Below are positions 60,191 through 64,000 of a DNA stretch of 64,000 nt, one piece after another. Numbering within the stretch: the first letter of the stretch is position 1; every line of letters starts with the position of its first letter. Under the pieces are notes generated by a model. It saw only the letters and a program-made list of their open reading frames with translations. It was not told where the DNA came from and ran no database searches. The stretch is from Trinickia fusca (GTDB taxonomy: Bacteria > Pseudomonadota > Gammaproteobacteria > Burkholderiales > Burkholderiaceae): contig NZ_RBZV01000014.1 of assembly GCF_003628145.1 (NCBI RefSeq), positions 42,345-106,344 of the forward strand, given 5' to 3'. The position numbers and the translations under genes were made by a program.

Positions 60191-61174
60191 TCAAAACCCG
60201 ACGCGGCGACTCGCTTTCTCACGCGCGCTTGCCACCTTCGACTTAGCGGACGACGTGCGCCGCGCGGGTAGCCGATCCCACGGCGGCTCGTCGCCGAGTT
60301 CGTCGATCAGGTAGTCGACGAACCGCCGCACCTTCAGCGGAATATGACGCGCGCTCGGATAGACGGCCTGAATCGTGAGCTCCGACGTACGATACGTCGG
60401 CAACAGCGCGACCAATTCGCCGCGCGCGATCGGTTCGCCGAACACGAATGTCGGGCCATAAGCCACGCCGGCGCCGGCGAGAGCGGCCGACAGCAACATC
60501 TGCGTATTGTTGGCCGCCATCCGGCAGGGCCCGTCGATCACGTGTACGCGCTGTTTCGAATCGATCAGCGTCCAGTCGCCGACCGACACGGCGTCGCTGA
60601 ATGCGAGACGCGGTACGCCTTGCAGATCGTCGGGGGTGCGTATCGCCCCATGTCTGGCGAGAAACTCGGGCGAGGCGCACACGACCATTCGACACGGCGC
60701 GATGCGGCGCACGACCAGTTCGGAATCGGGCAGGCGCCCGATCCGAATCGCCACGTCCACACCGGTGTCGAGCAGGTCGACGTAACGATCGCTGAGCGAC
60801 ACCTCGACGTTGACGTTCGGATGATGTTCCAGATAACGCGCCACGACACCGCCGAGATGCATCGCGCCGAACGCGACGGGCACGGCGATTCGCAGTATGC
60901 CGCGCGCCGTATGGTGCGCATCGCTGGCGTCCCGATCCGCTTCGTCGAGCGCGTCGAGAATGCGTTTGCAGCGTTCGTAGTAGCCGTGCCCGGCATCGGT
61001 CAGCGTCAAGCGGCGCGTCGTCCGTTGCAATAACCGCGCGCTCAGTTGCGCTTCGAGCGCGCTCACGTGTTTTCCGGCCATCGCCGCCGATAGCCCGAAA
61101 CGCCGCGCCGCGCCCGCCAGGCTACCTTCCTCCACGGCGGCGACGAAGATCCCGATGCTCGTCAATCTATCCAT
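60191..61174 (-). CDS. LysR-family transcriptional regulator
   Basis: 327 residues. The HTH is FVAAVEEGSLAGAARRFGLS, then AAMAGKHVSALEAQLSARLL. The effector domain contains SDRYVDLLDTGVDVAIRIGR and FGEPIARGELVALLP, close to the CrgA/DmlR-like group. A basic tail (RTSSAKSKVASAREKASRR) is unusual. ATG 61174 has GGAGC upstream. It converges with the P-type ATPase gene (17-base gap), so it is not part of that operon. Confidence 0.86.
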   Translation of the reverse strand: MDRLTSIGIFVAAVEEGSLAGAARRFGLSAAMAGKHVSALEAQLSARLLQRTTRRLTLTDAGHGYYERCKRILDALDEADRDASDAHHTARGILRIAVPVAFGAMHLGGVVARYLEHHPNVNVEVSLSDRYVDLLDTGVDVAIRIGRLPDSELVVRRIAPCRMVVCASPEFLARHGAIRTPDDLQGVPRLAFSDAVSVGDWTLIDSKQRVHVIDGPCRMAANNTQMLLSAALAGAGVAYGPTFVFGEPIARGELVALLPTYRTSELTIQAVYPSARHIPLKVRRFVDYLIDELGDEPPWDRLPARRTSSAKSKVASAREKASRRVGF

Positions 61175-61390
61175 GCTCGCTCCGATTCGATAGCGGATTA
61201 TCGATGACTTCGGCAAGCCTTACCGTTTCTCGAATATCCTCTCTCTTTCGGCCAAGTTGTTGCCGATCGCTGGCATGCGTACAATTCCGTCCTATTAGAT
61301 GCGCGACGCGCCCATCAGTTTGGACGGTTTCCCTAGCAAGTCCCTTGATGCGTATTAGAAAACGCGTTTCACCTTTAGGAGATTGAGTAG

Positions 61391-62545
61391 ATGGAACAAA
61401 AAGCCAAAGTCAAAATGCTCAGGCAGATGCTGATCGGCGCGACGGCAATCATGTCGGTCGCCGCGGCAACGGATGCAATGGCTGATCAAACGGTGAAGAT
61501 CGGCAGCGTTGAGCCTTTGACGGGTGGGATCGCCCACCTCGGCAAGGACAATGAAAACGGCGCACGCCTCGCGGTCGAGGAAATCAACGCGAAGGGGCTC
61601 ACGATCGGCGGCCAGAAGATCACGCTGCAACTCGAAGGGCTCGACGACGCAGCCGACCCGCGTACCGCGACCCAGGTTGCGCAGAAGCTCGTCGACGACA
61701 AGGTCGTCGCGGTCATCGGCCACCTGAACTCGGGCACCTCGATCCCGGCCTCGAAGATCTACAGCGATGCGGGCATCGTCCAGATCTCGCCGGCAGCGAC
61801 CAACCCGGCCTACACGCAACAGGGCTTCAAGACGACCTACCGCGTCGTCGCGACTGACGCGCAGCAGGGCCCGGCGCTCGCAGCATACGCGCAATCGAAG
61901 GGCCTCAAGAGCCTCGCCATCGTCGACGATTCGACCGCTTACGGCCAGGGCCTCGCGAACGAGTTCGAGAAGAAGGCGAAAGCGCTCGGCCTGAAGGTGG
62001 TGTCGCACGACGCGACCAACGACAAGGCCGTCGACTTCCGCGCGATTCTGACGAAGATCAAGGGTGAGAACCCCGACGCGATCATGTTCGGCGGCATGGA
62101 TGCAACGGGCGGCCCGTTCGCGAAGCAAGCGAAGCAGCTCGGCCTGCGGGCGAAGATCCTGGCGGGCGACGGTGTCTGCACGGAGCAGTTGTCCGACCTC
62201 GCTGGCGCGGCTTCCGAAAACGTCGTGTGCTCGCAAGCAGGCGCGGCGATGGAGAAGATGCCGGGCAGCGCAGCGTTCGTGACCAAATACCAGCAGCGTT
62301 TCGGCCAGGGTGTGAAGTTCAATGCACCGTTCGCCTATGACTCGGTGTACATCCTCGTGGACGCCATGAAGCGTGCGAACTCGACCGATCCGGCGAAGAT
62401 CCTCGCTGCCATGCCGGCGACGGACTACAAGGGCGTGATCGGCGAAACGACCTTCGACTCGAAGGGCGATCTGAAGCACGGCGTGATTTCGCTGTACGGC
62501 TATAAGAGCGGCAAGAAGACCTTCCTCGACGAAGTCAAGATGTAA
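61391..62545 (+). CDS. Branched-chain amino acid-type substrate-binding protein (LivK-like)
   Basis: 384 residues. The signal peptide ends ATDAMADQT, and the mature part starts VKIGSVEPLTGGIAHLGKDN, then ENGARLAVEEINAKG. Typical LivK segments are VIGHLNSGTSIPASKIYSDA and YRVVATDAQQGPALAAYA. No permease or ATPase gene follows, so it is an orphan that must dock to a transporter encoded elsewhere. Ribosome site AGGAG. Strong codon bias suggests high expression. Confidence 0.93.
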   Translation: MEQKAKVKMLRQMLIGATAIMSVAAATDAMADQTVKIGSVEPLTGGIAHLGKDNENGARLAVEEINAKGLTIGGQKITLQLEGLDDAADPRTATQVAQKLVDDKVVAVIGHLNSGTSIPASKIYSDAGIVQISPAATNPAYTQQGFKTTYRVVATDAQQGPALAAYAQSKGLKSLAIVDDSTAYGQGLANEFEKKAKALGLKVVSHDATNDKAVDFRAILTKIKGENPDAIMFGGMDATGGPFAKQAKQLGLRAKILAGDGVCTEQLSDLAGAASENVVCSQAGAAMEKMPGSAAFVTKYQQRFGQGVKFNAPFAYDSVYILVDAMKRANSTDPAKILAAMPATDYKGVIGETTFDSKGDLKHGVISLYGYKSGKKTFLDEVKM

Positions 62546-62561
62546 CTGCGTCGCTCGTCGA

Positions 62562-62592
62562 GCCGGGCCTGCATCGATTTTGCTGGCCCGGC
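62562..62592 (+). terminator. Hairpin after the LivK-like gene
   Basis: GCCGGGCC (62562-62569), a 15-base loop, GGCCCGGC (62585-62592), starting 17 bases after the stop. No T-run follows, so it is at most a weak or RNA-stabilising structure. Confidence 0.35.
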
Positions 62593-62652
62593 GATTGCCC
62601 AGCAGGAAAGGGAAGGGCGCTGCCGAAGCGAACGATTCCGCTTATGGCAGCG

Positions 62653-62688
62653 CTTGTACCCGTGTTTGTACCCGCGCTTGTGCCCGTT
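62653..62688. repeat. Three 12-base tandem repeats
   Basis: CTTGTACCCGTG, TTTGTACCCGCG and CTTGTGCCCGTT follow one another at 62653-62688 in the gap between the LivK-like gene and the convergent autotransporter. No gene is seen here. Copies differ at two or three positions. Confidence 0.6.
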
Positions 62689-62718
62689 ACTGGCCTACCG
62701 CATTACCCCATCATCCGA

Positions 62719-64000
62719 TCACCAAGCCCAGCGTACGCCGGCGTTGCCGGTCACCGTCCGCTGATGATCGCCGCCCAGGTTCGTCAAGTAGCTGACGGTC
62801 AAGAATGCGCTGCCGTGCTTCGTGAGCTTCGCGACGACACCCGCATCGACTTGCCCCATCGTCTGTCCGACGTGCGTGCCGATCATGGTGCCGTCGCCGT
62901 ACGTCGTCTGGTTGTCACTACCGAATTCGCGCAGCAAGTTCAGGCGCACGTAAGGCTGCAACGTCGTGCCGATCACATCATAGTGGCCGGCCAGACGCGC
63001 ACCCAAGCGTCCAATCAAGCTACTGCCGTGGTCGAACGTGACGTTCGAAATCCCGTCGTTGAAGTCGTTGATCGTGTTGTACTGCCAGATCAACTGGAGC
63101 TGCGGCTCGAGCGTCAGCCCGTAACCGATCGCGAACGGCAAGCCGCCTTCGACGGAAGCGGTCAGCGCCTTGCCGTGCGTCGACGTGTTGACCCCGTCGC
63201 GCGATGACGGACTGATGACCAGCGAACTGCCCATCACGACCGCATCGCTATACCATCCGCCCGGGCCGACGTGCGTCCAATAGCCGCCCACGCTGTAGGC
63301 GTCCATCGCCAGTTCGCCGACCGCCGCGTTCGGCACGCCGCCTGCAAAGCCCGTGACGTCGCCCGTGGCACGGGCAAAGCCGAGGAAGAAGCCGTAGTGA
63401 TTGCGATGTCCGCTGGCGCTCGTATCGGCGTAGATGTCGTGACCGACCTGCATGCCCGTCACGGAGCCGTCGAATTCGGGGCTGACATCGCCGCTCTGCG
63501 ACAGCACGGTATGGCCGCCCCATACGCGCCCCCATGCCGCGGGCAGGGTGCCGTCTTCGGTCAACAGCGATTGATCGCCTTGCCGCATGTGAAAGTTGTC
63601 GACCTGCAATCTGCCGAGCAGGCGGGCCACCGCGGGAATTTCCGCATAAATCGGCACTTCGGCACGGTACAGCGGGGTGGCATCGCCCACGCCGGATCCG
63701 CTGCCGGCACCAGCGCCCGCTCCAGCTCCAGCGCCTGCGCCCGCACCTATGCCTTGATTGATGGCGGTATCGCGCAAATACCAGTTCTGCAAAGTATCGG
63801 CACCCGTGACCCCGCCTCGCGTCAGGTAGTACTGGTACGCACCGGCCTTCATCGTCCCACCGGCCAGCTGAAATGCGCCGACATTGGTCGTCGCACCATT
63901 GGCGGCTTGAACGACCTCGATGCCGTTGCTCGTGATCGCGGCCCCCGTGCCGCCGACGTTCGTGATGGCCAGCGTCGTGGAGCCCGTCGCGCTCCCGCCA
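62719..64000 (-). CDS. Autotransporter, C-terminal part (passenger end and beta-barrel), cut by the window edge
   Basis: Open on the minus strand from base 64000 to the stop at 62719, over 420 codons; the start is outside the window. The first part (TLAITNVGGTGAAITSNGIE, then VVQAANGATTNVGAFQLAGG) is beta-helix passenger. The pertactin-like junction YQYYLTRGG, NWYLRD follows, then a Gly-Ala linker. The rest is a 12-strand barrel (RVWGGHTVLSQSGD, YGFFLGFARATGDVTGFAGG, ASVEGGLPFAIGYGL, EPQLQLIWQYNTINDF) ending RWAW. This is a type V secretion protein that displays or releases its passenger at the surface. Convergent with the LivK-like gene. Confidence 0.88.
   Translation of the reverse strand, partial: GGSATGSTTLAITNVGGTGAAITSNGIEVVQAANGATTNVGAFQLAGGTMKAGAYQYYLTRGGVTGADTLQNWYLRDTAINQGIGAGAGAGAGAGAGAGSGSGVGDATPLYRAEVPIYAEIPAVARLLGRLQVDNFHMRQGDQSLLTEDGTLPAAWGRVWGGHTVLSQSGDVSPEFDGSVTGMQVGHDIYADTSASGHRNHYGFFLGFARATGDVTGFAGGVPNAAVGELAMDAYSVGGYWTHVGPGGWYSDAVVMGSSLVISPSSRDGVNTSTHGKALTASVEGGLPFAIGYGLTLEPQLQLIWQYNTINDFNDGISNVTFDHGSSLIGRLGARLAGHYDVIGTTLQPYVRLNLLREFGSDNQTTYGDGTMIGTHVGQTMGQVDAGVVAKLTKHGSAFLTVSYLTNLGGDHQRTVTGNAGVRWAW
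63693..63752 (-). repeat. Gly-Ala dipeptide repeat linker in the autotransporter
   Basis: Encodes alternating Gly-Ala about seven times then GSGSG, between passenger end and barrel. The DNA is a degenerate 6-base repeat (GGCGCA/GGAGCT type). It is a flexible linker that could vary in length by slippage between strains. Confidence 0.65.

Noticed and set aside
60191..61174. LysR gene as regulator of the SPFH/ATPase operon
   Set aside because: It is convergent with the operon and far from its promoter, and the divergent promoter has Zur-like rather than LysR-type sites.

Overview
The window is high-GC, densely packed bacterial DNA. Protein families and operon styles point to a Burkholderiales betaproteobacterium of the Burkholderia/Paraburkholderia/Trinickia type: LysR/LacI/MarR control of small catabolic clusters, CUT1 and branched-chain-type (HAAT) ABC importers, MetR/MetE, CbtAB under a B12 riboswitch, and a trimmed autotransporter. 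This assignment is by resemblance only. No rRNA, tRNA, CRISPR array, phage module or complete insertion sequence was seen. The left edge cuts a GGDEF protein and the right edge cuts an autotransporter.

Layout. 1-9.1 kb: diguanylate cyclase tail, DHA2 exporter with divergent LysR regulator, Asp/Glu racemase-like protein, a QseBC/PmrAB-like two-component system with a PmrA-type box, a BASS/ACR3-like carrier and a secreted zinc peptidase. 9.1-12 kb: a marR - isochorismatase-like - FUSC exporter - GNAT operon. A collapsed, internally deleted copy of this operon lies 2.2 kb away at about 7240-7485. 12.4-23.6 kb: one long plus-strand island with Rieske oxygenase alpha and beta subunits, a Rieske ferredoxin, a complete HAAT ABC importer, a Tat-exported nicotinamidase, an MFS carrier, NadC and NudC. 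Together these suggest uptake and assimilation of a pyridine or other NAD-linked aromatic compound. 23.7-27.4 kb: HAF-repeat exported protein, TetR regulator and GT1 glycosyltransferase. 27.4-32.5 kb: a B12/cobalt and methionine block with a histidine-phosphatase-like protein lacking the RHG arginine, cobalamin riboswitch-cbtB-cbtA, and divergent metR/metE. 32.8-34.7 kb: LysR and SDR. 34.7-40.1 kb: a copper block with CopD, an outer-membrane-like protein, a His/Cys DUF2946-type protein, a 13-Cys Csp copper-storage protein and a bufferin-type RiPP operon (bufA-bufB-bufC). 40.5-51.5 kb: an unusual NRAMP-family carrier, then an alpha-galactoside utilisation operon (GH36, CUT1 ABC importer, a secreted hydrolase-like lipoprotein, LacI with its operator). 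51.6-60.2 kb: a TonB-dependent receptor with a truncated ExbB-like remnant, divergent from a tightly overlapping operon of three SPFH proteins and a P1B-type metal ATPase. The shared intergenic region carries two copies of a Zur-like palindrome. 60.2-64 kb: LysR, an orphan HAAT binding protein and the autotransporter barrel.

The most interesting systems are the SPFH-trio/P-type ATPase/TonB metal locus, the Rieske-transporter-nicotinamidase-NadC-NudC island, the bufferin/Csp copper block, and the operon ghost near 7.3 kb that keeps an operator-like palindrome but almost none of its genes. Start codons were chosen by ribosome binding site, translational coupling and family N-termini. Functions of regulators and substrates of transporters are mostly inference.
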